From Dipteris shenzhenensis (lineage: Eukaryota > Polypodiophyta > Polypodiopsida > Gleicheniales), in NCBI GenBank assembly GCA_047967505.1, contig CM106538.1: a stretch of 64,000 nucleotides of DNA. One strand, 5' to 3'. Below, one piece after another: positions 24,062-36,700 of this stretch. Made by a program: the position numbers and the translations under genes. Position 1 is the first letter of the stretch; each line of letters starts with the position of its first letter. The notes beneath the pieces are model-generated. The model saw only the letters and a list, made by a program, of their open reading frames with translations, was not told where the DNA came from and did no database searches.

Positions 24062-27000
24062 CTATCCAATGCCCATCAATACACGACAATACTCAAACCG
24101 CTGACTAGGTAGACTCTTCGTTAGCATATCTGCAGGGTTATCATCTGTATGAACCTTGACAAGCTCTATGCGCTTGTCCTCAAGTACCTCCCTGATGAAA
24201 TGGTACCTGACCTCAATGTGTTTGGTCTTTGCATGAAAGACCGGATTCCGTGCTAGCTGAATAGCACTCATGGAATCACTATGCAATGTCGGTACACCTG
24301 TATGAATCCCCAAATCTCCCACTAGCCGATCAAGCCATATAGCCTCCTTGCAACCCTCTGTGGCTGCAACATACTCAGCCTCTGTGGTAGACAAAGCAAC
24401 GCACTTCTGTGCACGAGACATCCACGACACTACACCACCTGCAAAGGTGAACACATAACCAGAAGTGGATCTCCTACTATCCACATGCCCTGCATAGTCT
24501 GAATCTGTGTACCCAAGTACACGCATGTCTCCTTTACCAAAGCAAATGCACATCTCCTTGGTACCCTTCATGTACCTCATGATGCACTTAACTGCCTCCC
24601 AATGCCTCTTTCCTGGATTAGCCATATATCGGCTAACAACTCCCACTGCAAATGCAATGTCTGGTCTAGTAGCTATCATAGCATACATAAGACTCCCAAC
24701 TGCTAATGCATAAGGAACCTTGGCCATCATGGCCCTCTCCTCATCTGATTTGGGACTATCTGTATGACTTAGTTTCACATATGGAGGCAATGGAGTACTC
24801 ACTGCCTTCCCCCCCTCCATATTGAAATGCTGTAATACTTTTGTAACATACTCTTTTTGTGAAAGCCAAAGGAGTTTCCTACTCCGATCACGCGTGATGT
24901 GCATACCAAGAATATGACCTGCAAATCCCAAATCCTTCATATCAAAGGCCTCATGCAACTTGGCCTTTAATGTATCTAGCTCATAAGTATTCTTGCTAGC
25001 CAATAGCATATCATCCACATATAGTGTCAAGATTATCAGGCTATTATCCTTAGCCCTTTTAGTGTAGAGGCAGTGATCAATTTCACTCCTTCTAAAACCC
25101 TGGGACCGAATGAAAGCATCAAACTTCTGATACCATTCTCTAGGTGCTTGCTTAAGACCATAGAGACTCTTCTTCAGCTTGCAAACTAAATGCTCTTTGC
25201 CCTTTTCTTCAAAGCCTTCCGGCTGCACCATGTAAATTTCCTCATGCAAATCCCCATGCAAGAAAGCTGTCTTGACATCCATTTGCATAAGCTCCATATC
25301 CTCTGATGCCACTAGTCCAAGCATGCATCTAAGTGTGGTCATCTACACAACCGGAGAGAATATCTCATCAAAGTCCACACCCTTCTCTTGCTTGAACCCT
25401 TTAGCAACCAAACGGGCCTTGTACCAAGGCACATCATCACCTGTGACCTTCATTTTGTAGACCCATTTACATGGCAATGCTTTCTTTCCATGTGGCAAAG
25501 AAACCAAGTCCCAAGTCTTATTCTTCATAAGTGAACTCATCTCTGATTGCATAGCATACTCCCACTTGCGTTGATCCTCATGCATCACAGCCTCTCTGTA
25601 GCAAGAAGGCTCCCCGCAATCAGTAAGCATCACATAGTCTACCCCTGGAACAAACCTATCAGGCGGTCTAGACACTCTAGATGATCTTCTCAAGGGCATT
25701 TCAGCTTGCTGTCCCACTTGCATATCAGCCACATTTGGCTCATCATTTCCACCAATAGATGATCCATCATCTACCCTTGATTGTATACCTGTGGGAGTAC
25801 TTGGTGGTACCATTTCTTGCACATTTGGTGCATGGACAGCTTGCTGTCTATCAACATAGGCAGGTGGATTCACATCCTGGAAAGTGATTCTCCTCATTTC
25901 CACATCCCTCATAAGTGCCTTATGCATCTTCTTCTCATTGAAGACCACATCATGGCTGCGTATGATCTTCTTTGCTTCTGGATCCCAGAGACGATAGCCC
26001 ATCTCTCCACTTTCACCATAACCTAGAAAGATGCATTTCCTAGACTTAGGATCTAGCTTATTTCGAAGCTCTTTTGGCACATGTGCATATGCCTCACACC
26101 CAAATATACGCAAATGAGAGTAAGAGGGTTTCTTTCCACTCCATGCCTCTTCAGGAATACCACCATCCAAACTCTTACTAGGTGATCTATTGATCACATG
26201 CATTGTAGTCTTCATTGCCTCAGCCCAAAAACCACCAGAAAGACTTGCATTGGAAAGCATGCATTGCAACCTTTCTTGAATGGTACGGTTCATCTTTTCT
26301 GCAACTGGATTTTGCTCTGGAGTACGAGGGGATGTGAGCTCCCTCTTAATCCCACGTGTATCACAGAAATACTGAAAGTCATGAGAGAGATTCTCTCCAC
26401 CATTGTCAGTCCGTAGGCATTTAAGTGTTCTACCTGACTGATTCTCAACCAAGGCCAGCCATTTCTGAAATACCTGGAACACATCACTCTTCCGAGCTAT
26501 AGCATAAGCCCACACTTTCCTAGTTGCATCATCAATGAATGTCACATAGTATTCAGCCCCGCCTAATGACCGTGTAGGCATGGGACCACATACGTATGAA
26601 TGCACCAAATCAAGCATTTCAAACTCTTTCTTTCCCCTTCTTTTATGGGCTGATTTAGTCTGCTTCCCATAGAGACAGTGCTCACAAAATTCAAAATCAG
26701 AGAAACTCAAATGCGGTACATAACCCAAACGGCATAAGAGTTTCATTCCATTCTGGCTCATGTGCCCCAACCTGCAATGCCACAAAGAAGTGCTTGGCTG
26801 CTCGGTTATTGCAACAACATGATCAAATACCCCTGATACATGTAAGGGATACAAAGTCCCACACTTGGCACCCCTGGCCAAAAGCATAGAGCCTTTCTGA
26901 ATTTTCCAACTCTGAAAGCCAAAAGTAGTGTGAAAACCAGCATCATCTAGCTGACCCACTGAAATAAGACTCTTGGTCAGCTTAGGCACATGTCTCACAT

Positions 27001-28150
27001 GTTTCAAAACAAATGTAGACCCATTTGCAAAAGAAAACTTTATGTCACCTGCTCCCACTATGTCACATGCATAGTCATTTCCAAGATGCACACAACCTGT
27101 CTTTCCACTATCATAAGTGGAGAACCATTCCCTATGGGGAGTAACATGGAATGAAGCACCAGAATCCAAAATCCAATCTTGGGAATATGCATCATCTGAA
27201 GTGGTAAGCAACTCTGCAGATAAAGTAGACATGAAGAGAACATCATTGTCACTATCATGTGTGACTGCATTGATCTCCTCGATCTTCACTTTTCCTTTGT
27301 CCTCCCTTGGACTCTCTTCCTTTTGATTTGCACCCCAATTTGCATTCTTTTTCTTATCCTTTTGCTCTCTTTTCAGCTTGTAGCAATCCTTTTTCATATG
27401 GCCCTTCTTGGCACAATGGTAACACTCAATGTTCCGTGCCCTGGATTTGCTACGAGACTTCCCTCTTTCTTGGGACTTCCCCTTGAACTGTGATCTGCCC
27501 CTTTGCACATTTAAGGCTGCATCCTGCTTGTTGCCATCCATAGACTTCCGTCTAATCTCCTCGGCCAACAAGCTACCCACAACATCATCAAATTTCAGTA
27601 CTCCACTAGGTGCAGAGTTACTGACAGCTGTACGGAAGGTATCCCATGAGGATGGCAATGAGCATAAGAGAAATATTGCCTTAGTCTCCGCATCAAAATT
27701 CATTTTCTGAGCCTGAAGCTAGCTGAAAATAATATTGAATTCATTCAAGTGAGAAGCAATGGAGACCCCTTCCTTCATTTGCAGCTCAAACAACCTCTTC
27801 ATGAGGTAAACTTTATTAGAGGCAGTTTCCTTCTCATAAGTGGCACACAGTTTCTTCCACAAATCTTCCATAGTCTGCTCATTTACTACTGTGAAATAAA
27901 CTGACTCTGCAAGATGAAGTCTAATAGTAGACTTTCCTAATGCATCCAACTCATTCCAATCATCCTCAGACATATTTGCAGGCTTAGCTTCAATCCCTGC
28001 CAAGGGTTTAATCTGCTTCTTTTGAATAAGCACATTCCTTATCTGTTCTTTCCACAAAGAAAAGTTTGTCCCATCAAACTTTTTAATGCTGAAAAACTCC
28101 TTTTCAGGCATGGAAGAGGATGCCATGATGCAAATAAAGCAAAATCCCAA
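24062..28150 (-). CDS. Copia Gag-Pol polyprotein, interrupted by two TAG codons
   Basis: One continuous frame of 1,363 codons, with stops TAG at 27719-27721 and 25343-25345. The likely start is the MASSSMPEKEFF Met at 28126 rather than 28150. Order: Gag with FDGTNFSLWKEQIRNVL and YEKETASNKVYLMKRLFELQM (UBN2 type); zinc knuckle CYHCAKKGHMKKDC; aspartic protease WILDSGASFHVT; LWHCRLGHMSQNGM; integrase core with TFIDDATRKVW and LRTDNGGE; reverse transcriptase from WDLVSLPHGKKALPCKWVYK to LYVDDMLLA; RNase H with DSDYAGHVDSRRSTSGY, ALSTTEAEYVAATEGC and TKHIEVRYHFIRE. The protein packages element RNA, processes itself, copies RNA to DNA and inserts it. The first TAG stands where relatives have Gln at the end of Gag (IFS-stop-LQ). 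The second follows FSPVV, before MTTLR of RT, where Lys or Arg is usual. Confidence 0.95.
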
Positions 28151-29529
28151 ATGCTAGTGCCTGCAAGAGAGAATCACACCAAATACCAGGTGCACCCAAA
28201 TGTGTATGCCACAATAGAGTGAAATATCACCAAAACTCAAAACTCAAAGCATCTGACTCATGTGCATATACTATGCATCCATATGAGCAAATCTGGCCCA
28301 AAAGAAAATGCCAATAAGTGCCAAATGACTCAAGCATAAACACTGTCCACTGGCATATGCATCAATAATGTCTCATCCAAGAGAGCATAGCACTATCAGT
28401 GCATCACCTGCAATGTTTCAAAGCTATCCCTCAGCTTAAAATAGCATCCATGTGCAAAGCGTCCATAAAAAATAGCATCCCACAAGGCAATTTGGGCCTA
28501 TCAGCGCATCCAATAAGGACCGCAATGCATCCAAATGGCCTATAAATCATCCACTGCACACCACGAATGAGCGCACACTGCTCAAACTGCAACCAGAGTG
28601 ATCTGCATAAGGTATGCTCAAGAAATCATAGTCCCATGGTAATGAGCGCTACTGAAAATAGAACCTGAGATGCTTCAAAACATGGGCGCCATTGCATAAT
28701 CGGACTCAGCAAGAAAATCTGCAAATATCTCTCTTCTGCCAGAACTCCAAAATCCCAACCGATGAGTGAGAAATGGGAGTCAACACTTATCCGCTACCAT
28801 GTGGCATAAATCTAAGGTTTCAAAACCTTAGAATGAAAAATTCATAACAGAGAGACGAAATTGAATACACAGAGATTTATAACTCTGAAAATCCTCCACC
28901 AAATCGCGCAAGAACTGACAGGTAGGGGTTTTTGGGCATCCGGAACGCAATGGGACAGACGGTTTTGGAAACCGTGGTCTCAATCACTGGGTCCAACACA
29001 CGGACTGAAAAACGTTTTTGGAAACAGAGCTGTTTGTAAACTCCACTGGAGTGCGAATGATGAGCAACATAGCAGTTTTAGAACCTCTTGAGTCCACCGG
29101 AACTGACAGATCTGCAAATGGTTGCTCCAAACTTGAGTTCCAACACTCGGGCAAAAAACGCAGAAACTGACACAGTGAGTCAGAAATCCAATGAAATGAT
29201 CCCGGATTCAAGAATAAAGGTGTTTCCAGGCTCCTGAAGTAATGTGGACACCAAAAGCAAGCAATAGTTGCCTCTACAAGTCAATACGGAGTCTCTGTCA
29301 TCGAACGGAACAGGGAAAAGCTCAAAAAACGACTTTTTCTTTGAAAGCTCTTAACAGGCTCTCAAAACCACTTTGCAAAGCCAAAGTGACTTTTCCAAAG
29401 GTTCCTCCAAGGTCTCTGCACACTCGGATGCAAGTAAAGTCACCCACAAAGCTTCCCACAGAGCTTCTCCTTCCTCCCACAGAGCTGCTGAGCTTCCAAC
29501 ATTCACGCACGCTCAGCTAGATCACCCGG
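28151..29529 (-). other. Copia 5' leader between primer site and gag
   Basis: About 1.4 kb without a long open frame or recognised domain. It should contain the packaging and dimerisation region. It is long for a copia leader, but I see no captured gene in it. Confidence 0.6.
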
Positions 29530-29541
29530 GCTCTGATACCA
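29530..29541 (-). other. Copia primer-binding site (initiator tRNA-Met)
   Basis: The minus strand reads TGGTATCAGAGC two bases inside the 5' LTR. This is the standard complement to the 3' end of plant initiator tRNA-Met. Confidence 0.95.
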
Positions 29542-29543
29542 GT

Positions 29544-29713
29544 TGAGAGTGCTCTCAACGGAAGCAAGAACGGAAGAGGGAGAGAGAGAGACAGAGAGCC
29601 ACACAAGTTTTGGTGGGTGCAGAACCACCCTAATCTTCTTTTTCATTCATTTATATATGTGTTTGAGTATTGTACATAACTGGGGTTAAGGCACAGTGAC
29701 CTTTAACCCCACA
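29544..29713 (-). repeat. Copia 5' LTR (170 bp)
   Basis: Partner of 23839-24008. In the element's orientation it starts TGTGGGGTTAAAGG and ends AGCACTCTCA. Confidence 0.97.
29649..29660 (-). promoter_or_regulatory. TATA-like box in the copia 5' LTR
   Basis: The minus strand reads ACATATATAAAT, about 60 bases from the start of the element. This is a plausible Pol II TATA box for gag-pol transcription. It is assigned by sequence only. Confidence 0.5.
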
Positions 29714-29718
29714 GTGAC
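29714..29718. repeat. Right 5-bp target-site duplication of the copia element
   Basis: gtgac, identical to 23834-23838. It belongs to the interrupted LINE ORF2. Confidence 0.9.
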
Positions 29719-31710
29719 TTTGGTTTCAGATGGATACTGCGGGGCCAGACAGCGAGATACCTCGGATGCCAGGTGGGTATTGACATCACAGTAGAGCAGC
29801 AGATTGCCCCAGTCCTTGAGAGTGTTTGGCGCAAGCTTCTCTATTGGAGCTCAGCCAAACTCTCTCTCGTAGGTCGCGCCTTAGTGGCAAACCAAGTCCT
29901 TCTTGCCACTGCCTAGTATATTGCCTCCTACTAGTGCAAGATGCATTGGGCAGCTCCGACGGTTGGTACGAAACTTCCTCTAGGCAGGTTCGGACGACAC
30001 GAGGAACACTAGGGCCCGAGTAGCTTAGCAGACGGTGATCATGCCGCAGGCACTGGGAGGCTTGGGTATCATTGATCTGGAGATGTAGAGCAGGGCCCTT
30101 CTGGGCAAGTTGGTGGTTCGTGGCCTCACCCCAGGTGCCGAGCCTTGAAAGCTCCTCTTAGAGAGAGGGCTTTTGAGGAACACCCCACGCACTGGGGGAC
30201 AGTGGAAGCCTTCACATAGATGGATCTTCTTAGAGGCCCCCCTTATGGGGAAGGGTTCCCCCTGATGAGGAGTCTTCACAGGGTTTGGTAGAGACTAGTA
30301 GGGGGTCTCATCCATGCTCTGCCCAGTTGTAGAGAGGAGTTTGAGCGCCAGCCCCTTATGTGGCACCCAAAGGTCAGAGATCAAGAGGGACGTATGCTTG
30401 GGTAGCGGACTCACATTGGCTGGGCACAGTGGGACAGTGGTCCAACAAGGTTTTTTGGTCGCTGGAGTAGACTACCTATGGAGGCATAGGCGAGGCTTGA
30501 TGCCCTAATGCATCTAAGAGGGGTAGGGCAGTGGATGGGTGAGATCGACTTAGCCATTCCTGAGTCTTAGTGGGAAGGACTTCACATTTGAAGAGACAGT
30601 AGATAGTTGGGACAGTTTTCTCGTACTGGTGTTCCCTTGAGGATTTTGATGCAGTGCGGCAGCATGCACCCTAGCTTCTTTCATGTAGGACCTGGAGGCC
30701 TACTTCAGCCCCTCACTGGGAGTGACCCTGAGATGGATGGGAGTCTTGATGGGATACATTGGCAGATGATCAGAGTGGTAGGACGCTTGGGGAAGGATCC
30801 TCCCAGTATTTTAGAGCAGGACACCTTTTGATGGCGCCTCTAGCTTTGGAAGGGTAGACCCCTGAGGGAGGTCCAGTTGGATCTGGGGGAGTGGTTCTAG
30901 CCCTCCAGGGGCAGCCTAGCTGAGACAATAGATGAGGTGCCTTTCCTTTCCTACACCACACGGATTGGTAGGAGACTTCAGATGGACTCGTCGAGGTGGA
31001 CTCCCTCGAGGGAGAGACAACGGGTGACCTAGAGAGTGCCCCGAGATGTTCGCTCTAGGTTTTGGACGTGGTTGTGGTCTAGCTTGCAGCACAGGAAAAT
31101 TTTATACTTCTTCTCTTTGGCAGCACACGGAGGCTTGCCCATCAGCCCGTGGTTGGAGCAAATGCGAGTGGAGGGGCAGTGCCACTGCTGCTCAGATGGT
31201 ATCTTGGAGACTATCCCGCACTACCTATGGAGTTATCGTAGTGCAACGAGGATCTGGATTAAAGCCCTCAGGATCATGACACACATGCAAAGTCTACATA
31301 GAGACTACACCTGGGGGATGGTGGCTTGGTTGATAGAGGGAGGACACACGTTTTAGATTGATGAGATCTCCCCAGCCTACCGGATACATGGTCAGAGCAT
31401 TTAGAGGATTGCACTCCACGAGGCAGTCCCCCTTGACACCCTAGCTCCTCCTTCTCCTAAGGAGGACAGTGTTTGGGAGGTGGTAGCCAGCATCATGGCT
31501 TGGAACATTTGGGTGGCTCGGTGCAGTCTTGTGATGGGAGAGCACCCAGTTCCACCCTCGGCTACCTTGGTTGCCATCTGGCAGGATATCATTTACACTC
31601 TATGGTCCACCTGGGAGTGTGGGACTCCAGGCTCTAGGGCGACTATTGAGAGGGGTGCTCGTTTCTGCACGGCTTGGCTTGCAGGTGTTTTCTACATCTT
31701 CACTCTGTGA
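29719..31710 (+). pseudogene. LINE ORF2, 3' part: connection and zf-RVT domain
   Basis: It continues the LINE after the copia element. The phrase GFRWILRGQTARYLGCQVG near 29730 follows naturally from the left part, then AKLSLVGRALVANQVLLATA near 29845-29910. Near 31170-31260 the frame HCCSDGILETIPHYLWSYRSATRIW matches the reverse-transcriptase zinc-binding domain (zf-RVT), with the expected C..C, ET..H.LW spacing but Ser for the last Cys. Near 31490 MAWNIWVARCSLVMGEHP is the usual LINE C-terminal phrase (W..RN..VF type). Stops and frameshifts are frequent. Confidence 0.85.
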
Positions 31711-31913
31711 GGGATTCATTGGCTGTATAGTCCCCCCACTTGGCTGTTAGCCCTAGTTCCAGGGATCCCCTAGGCAGTGAGCTGGGCTTCTCTCAGGCCG
31801 GTTTTTCTTTCAGCCTTTTTTGATTTTTTCATACTCAGCACCTTCGGGGCTGTTGTCTTGTATGAAATCTTTCAAGCATTAATAGAAGGTTCCTTTATTT
31901 GAAAAAAAAAAAC
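31711..31913 (+). other. LINE 3' UTR and poly(A) tail
   Basis: About 190 bases after ORF2, ending in A11 at 31902-31912. The same 3' end recurs, reverse-complemented, at 39795-39925 and 45172-45392, which identifies the family. Confidence 0.85.
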
Positions 31914-31925
31914 CAAGCATTCTAG
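31914..31925. repeat. Right target-site duplication of the LINE
   Basis: caagcattctag, identical to 19489-19500. Confidence 0.9.
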
Positions 31926-33564
31926 ATGTTCAGCTACATCTAGTTGCCCATCGAGCAGATTGACAGGCATATGCAAAAGCATGCACTATTGTCCATGAAT
32001 GTTTTTCGTGGAGTATTTTATGAAAGGGTTGAAAGGGCTTGTGAGGAGAAAGGCATGGATGGAAGGTAGCATGAAAGAAAGTTGGTGGTAAAAAATCAAA
32101 ATTTTAATGTTGTAGGATAGCAATGATGCAAGAGTTGAAGGGGAATGTGGTACAAGGGAAAGGTATGCAAACAAAGATGAGTGTTGCATTGGATTTAAAG
32201 TATAAAAAAATTTGTCTGTATAATTCCAATAGAATGGAGAAATGGATTGAAAGATATAAATAGATAAAAAGAGAATGAGAGGAAGATAAAAGAGCTTTTA
32301 GAAGAAACAATAGAGGGATTAGGTACTTAAGTAGTGTGGAACAAGAAATTGCTAAGGGATGTAATCTTCATGTAAGTAGTAGTCTCCTCCTCTTTTATGG
32401 TTCTCATGATGGCAAGTTGGAAATAACATTGATGTCTTTGAAATACCAAAATTTATTCTTTTAAATTCATGTTCAATATATTTCTTTAATGAAATGTGGT
32501 TACATGGGCATCACTTGCACATAAAGAAGTTTGATGTGAAGCATAATGCATTTGATCGTGGAATCAAGGCAAAATTCTTCCAAGAGAGCTCATGCAAGGG
32601 ATACCCAAACAGTGGAAAGTGAGCTAGATTATGTTAAAATGATACAGGCTAATATGTCCCCCAGCAAACTTTTGGGGGGGAAAATAAATGAATTAGTGGC
32701 CTCCATGTCACCGCCGCTGGACCCAATTTACCTAAGTTTGTGGAAATAAATGCGTCCTCACCCCCCTTAAGGTATAGACAAAATTAATCACTCTCGATAG
32801 TTCTAGACCCTTCTAGATGAATCTGGCTCCATCTCTCACTTCCTCTTTTCCCTCTCTGGTTGCCTTTCTAACTGTGAGCTCTCTCCCTACTTGATGGCTC
32901 TACTCCATGATGGCTCCCTTCCTCGTTGCTCTCTTGGCCTTCGCCAAATACCTAGCAACACAACGGTCCTCAGGTATGGCCAACTAGCTGCTAACGTGGA
33001 CAAGAGCTTCTTACAAAACTCTCCACTGGGAGCCAATTCCGAATCGGGGCATTAGTCCAGACAAACGCGCTATCGACTCTAGCTTTTGCTAGACCTCTTG
33101 CATTCCACCAGGCATTTCCACATTAAGTGCCTCTGATCTTCTATGGCTTTGCTGCATCCCCGATTAACCTGCACCATTGGAGTCCTTTTACCCACACACT
33201 CGAGCGTTCCTTAAGATGAGAACCCTTTTATTAGCACTGCCCACCAGAAAATCGCCATTTCAGTACGCGTCTAAAGTGGACATCTTTAACATGATTTTAA
33301 TCTCAGAAAAGTCGAGTTCGTCCCTCTGTCTCTCCCTCCACTCAATCTCGCCCTCACTTTCTCTTTTGAGAGATGTGAGCAAAAAAACCTATTTTCTAAT
33401 TTTGTTGGAGGGTAGAGTTTGGCACCATGTGCTATCTTGTTGACATGGCTTGGTGAATTGTCACCTCAATGGTCCAAGGGCTTTGCTAAAATCGTACACA
33501 CCAATAGTTTCATACAGTTTGCTAAAAACCTCCACTCGTACACTTCGAGACTCGCAAGTCCCTT
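31926..33564. other. Intergenic region and presumed PDCD2 promoter/5' UTR
   Basis: AT-rich to about 32.7 kb, then mixed composition with CT-rich patches just upstream of the PDCD2 start. I see no gene. No TATA box or upstream ORF can be assigned with confidence. Confidence 0.4.
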
Positions 33565-33777
33565 ATGGCTGACGAGGTTGGCGATGACATTGCAGATAGC
33601 GTATCCCACCTTCGCCTTCTTCCTGCCCTTCCCCAACCGGGATGTAGCTCGGACCACGGTTCTGACGATGACGACGATGAGGGGCAGCTCCCCGTGATCG
33701 TGGGTTTTGTCCAAAAGCCAGACCGACCTTGGTCCCTTGCTAGACAACTTTTTCCCAGCAAAGCCGGTGGCCCCCCT
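33565..33777 (+). CDS. PDCD2: PDCD2 exon 1 (start codon)
   Basis: 71 codons from ATG in the context cttATGgct. The donor gtatga follows the phrase KAGGPP, and the join to AWLDPVNLP in exon 2 is phase 0. The Asp run at residues 34-38 lies in the variable N-terminal extension. The conserved family sequence begins at LPVIVGFVQKP. Confidence 0.93.
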
Positions 33778-36700
33778 GTATGATCCTCAGTCCCTTTCTG
33801 GGGCAACGGATTGTTTGTAACGTTAAACATTCGATGCCACCTCTTTGGTTTATAGAATAGGCTGGCCTTTCCGACATTGTCCACATATAAGAGCTGTACA
33901 GTGTTCAGGAATATTTTCTTATCTTACTGGGATCACGGGGCTGGAAAAGAATACAGGCAACAAAAATTTTCGTTGTTTGTTCAAATGACTTTACCTTCAA
34001 AAGGAGAAACTTACATCATAGGGTTGATACAAATAGGGGCTTGGCTAGCTACAAATATTGGGGATTATATGGGAGCTACATGAAAGAGCCAGGGGGGAAT
34101 AAATTTTCCACAACAAAGAGTACTGGCAACACTCTAAGGAAACATAGTCAAGCTGATCATTGGTAATTCCGCTACATACAATGGCATCTTCTCAGTCTAT
34201 TACGAGTAGTGATAGTAACCTTCTAAATGCTCAGATTGTCTAAATGGGTAAAGGTTTGTAGATGGCGAGCAGTAGGAGTCAGAATGTACCTTCTCTTGCA
34301 TAGCTGTGAAATGATGTCGTCAAAATGCATCCCTTTAATGGAGTGACCATGGTACTTACGGACCTCACGTGATATATGGATTCATTTTCAGTAGAAGCCC
34401 ATCATGTAAGCCCATAGTTGCAATCAAACGCGTTGGCTTGAATTCCCAACATTTGGAAACGTTTGCGAATGTTTGGAAGATCAAAACTTCACACTTTCAT
34501 TCATGAAATCATGAATGCTAATTGCTGTATGGCAAGTGCTTTTGACTCATGTTATATGATGCAATTATGTATATGAACGATGAACCAAGAATGCGAATTG
34601 CTGAAGGGAAATTCTATTGTCAACTTTTAGTTTGTGTGACTTCTAATGTCTCAATAGGTGAAGACCCAATGTGGATACATGAAGCATGCTGCAGAAGTAA
34701 TATGTTTTTACAAAGATCATGGACTTTCTTATATTTATAGTACATGTATATTTATTTTTTATCTGTAGGGCAGATGTATGTGTTTAAAGGCAGGGGGAAA
34801 ATACATAAAGTCTGCAAATGTGGCGTTTTCAAACATGCTGAGTGGTGGTGTCTCCTGTTTTGGCTCTTAAACCATATTTGCACGCTTTTTTTCCCCGGGG
34901 TTTCTCTTCTCTTTTCATCCCTCTTTCTACTTACGTAATTTTTGATATAGTGAGTTGGTTTCCTGCTATCGTTACACACCATATTGTCATGGCTAGAACT
35001 CTGTCCTTCTTCTTCAATCCTTGCTTTGCTGTCCCTGTAAGAGTCCCTTTGACACCCACTTGTCCTGCCTCTTTCTCCACATTATCCTGTTATTTTGCTT
35101 CTTGTACTCGTCGTCGCATAAGAGCCATGCAAAACAAGTTTGGACAGTGAATTTCACAAAAGTGCATTCTGTATGTCAAGCTTACCGGCATGAGAAGGAG
35201 AGCATGCATAGAGCATACATTGGAAAAGCAAGGAGCTGCATAGAACATGAAGGTTGAAGTGTAGAAAGAAATAAGTCTATTAATGCCACGGAAGAACAAC
35301 ATGCCTACGGGACAGCAAAAAACCCAGCTAGCACATCTGGTTAGGGACAGCACAGGGCAGCTCCCAAGGAGTGCAAAGCAACTCCAAATTATGCATACAG
35401 GCTGGGCCCGTAGTTTGTAGAGGTGCACATAGAGCTTACGGAGGCTCAACTTGCATGGGACGTGCAAGTGTACCTGTAGGGTTCAGATCTGCAAAAAGGC
35501 TCTATGAAAAGTGCATGGAAACATTTTCGAGGAACACTCGAAGCATGCAAAAATTTATAAAACCAACACATTTATGAAATCGTTTTTGGGCTTTAGCATG
35601 CGATGCTCCATAGATTATGGAGTGTATGTCTTTGTTATAATGGTAGTGAAATGTTGTGACTCTGAGCTAGGCTGTTAATTGTGACTAAGACTTCCCTCCA
35701 CGTTTGTTTTCCAATGGCTGCAGATTGCATATAGGCTCTGTGTTGATTCTCCCGCTGATTTTGGCTACACAAACCTCTGGAAGTGTTTGTTCTCTTACAC
35801 ATCTTTTGAAGTATGTTCCAAGCATTCGGTGGTCATGATGTGCAACATTTCATTTCACATACAAAGTGATGTTGGACAATGCATGTCATGGGCATCCACA
35901 GCCCATGGCATGGCTGGCCACCTGTAAGCCAGTTCATGCCTATGACATACACATACACAGTTGCCTATTGAGGCCATGCCTATGACGTACACATACACAG
36001 TTGCCTCTGCTGAACTTCTATCTACCCTATATGCACAGATGTGTCTGCTGTTTGTTCCCTTGTTGCTTGCGAGTTGGCTATTGAGGCAGCCATTTGTCAG
36101 GCCATCGGCAGATTCAGTGTTTGATGACTACGTAAAACAGGCTTTCTACCCTAGATGGAAAACAAGGGGGAATTTTCAGTTTGATGCATATTTGTTCAGT
36201 GCCTGCAACAACCTTTTCGTATTTACCAGGAAGAGATTACAGTGAAAAAAATGTTTACCGGTCTAGCTTTGCTGACGGCATCAGAATCAACTGTGGATAA
36301 TTGCTGCTAGTCCAGAACCATGGCTTTGCTAATTGACATTATCTTCACTGCATGTGAACAGAGCTTATGCTCAGTGTTTTCATGTTATTTTTTTGGGGGA
36401 GATGTAACCAGCTAGGCTGAGGTTTCTTATTTGTATGCAGTACTCCGCTTGCATCTATGGTTTTCCTGTGGCTGCACAAACTGTACACGGCTAGCTTAGA
36501 TGGATAAAAATAATAGATGCTAGATTCATTTTTAATGGCTTACTATTGCTTTTTCTACAATTCAGACTTCTCGTAATTGATTGCAAGCTTGGTTAGATCC
36601 TGTGAATTTACCTGCAGGAATGGACTCTTGTTGTGGGATCTGTGAGAGACCTTGGAGCTCTTATTGCAGGCTTGGCAAAATATATATGAGTTGACAATGG

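Larger units (their letters stand above)
23839..29713 (-). mobile_element. Young Ty1/copia LTR retrotransposon, 5,875 bp
   Basis: Two 170-bp LTRs start TG and end CA on both strands and differ at one position that I can see. The element is flanked by the 5-bp duplication gtgac. Transcription runs on the minus strand: 5' LTR 29713-29544, primer site, 1.4-kb leader, gag-pol 28150-24062, polypurine tract, 3' LTR 24008-23839. Domain order protease, integrase, RT, RNase H defines copia. One LTR difference in 170 bp indicates recent insertion. Two in-frame TAG codons interrupt gag-pol, so this copy would need readthrough or help from another element. Confidence 0.97.
19501..31913 (+). mobile_element. 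Near-full-length L1-type LINE, split by a copia element
   Basis: It is bounded by a 12-bp target duplication and ends in an A11 tail (31902-31912). Removing the 5,880 bp of copia insertion and its target repeat leaves about 6.5 kb, a normal length for a plant L1. The order on the plus strand is a pyrimidine-rich leader, an ORF1 relic with a zinc knuckle, then ORF2 with endonuclease, reverse transcriptase and a C-terminal zf-RVT domain. Both ORFs carry frameshifts and stops, so the copy cannot retrotranspose itself. The element is GC-rich in an AT-rich setting. Further copies of the same family lie on the minus strand near 39.8, 40.7-43.2, 45.2 and 47.1-47.6 kb. Confidence 0.9.

Noticed and set aside
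22900-28150. Genetic recoding or U-to-C RNA editing as an explanation for the many TAG codons
   Set aside because: U-to-C editing is known from organelles of some land plants, not from nuclear transposons. CHG deamination explains the codon positions without it. The host gene PDCD2 shows no TAG in its exons.
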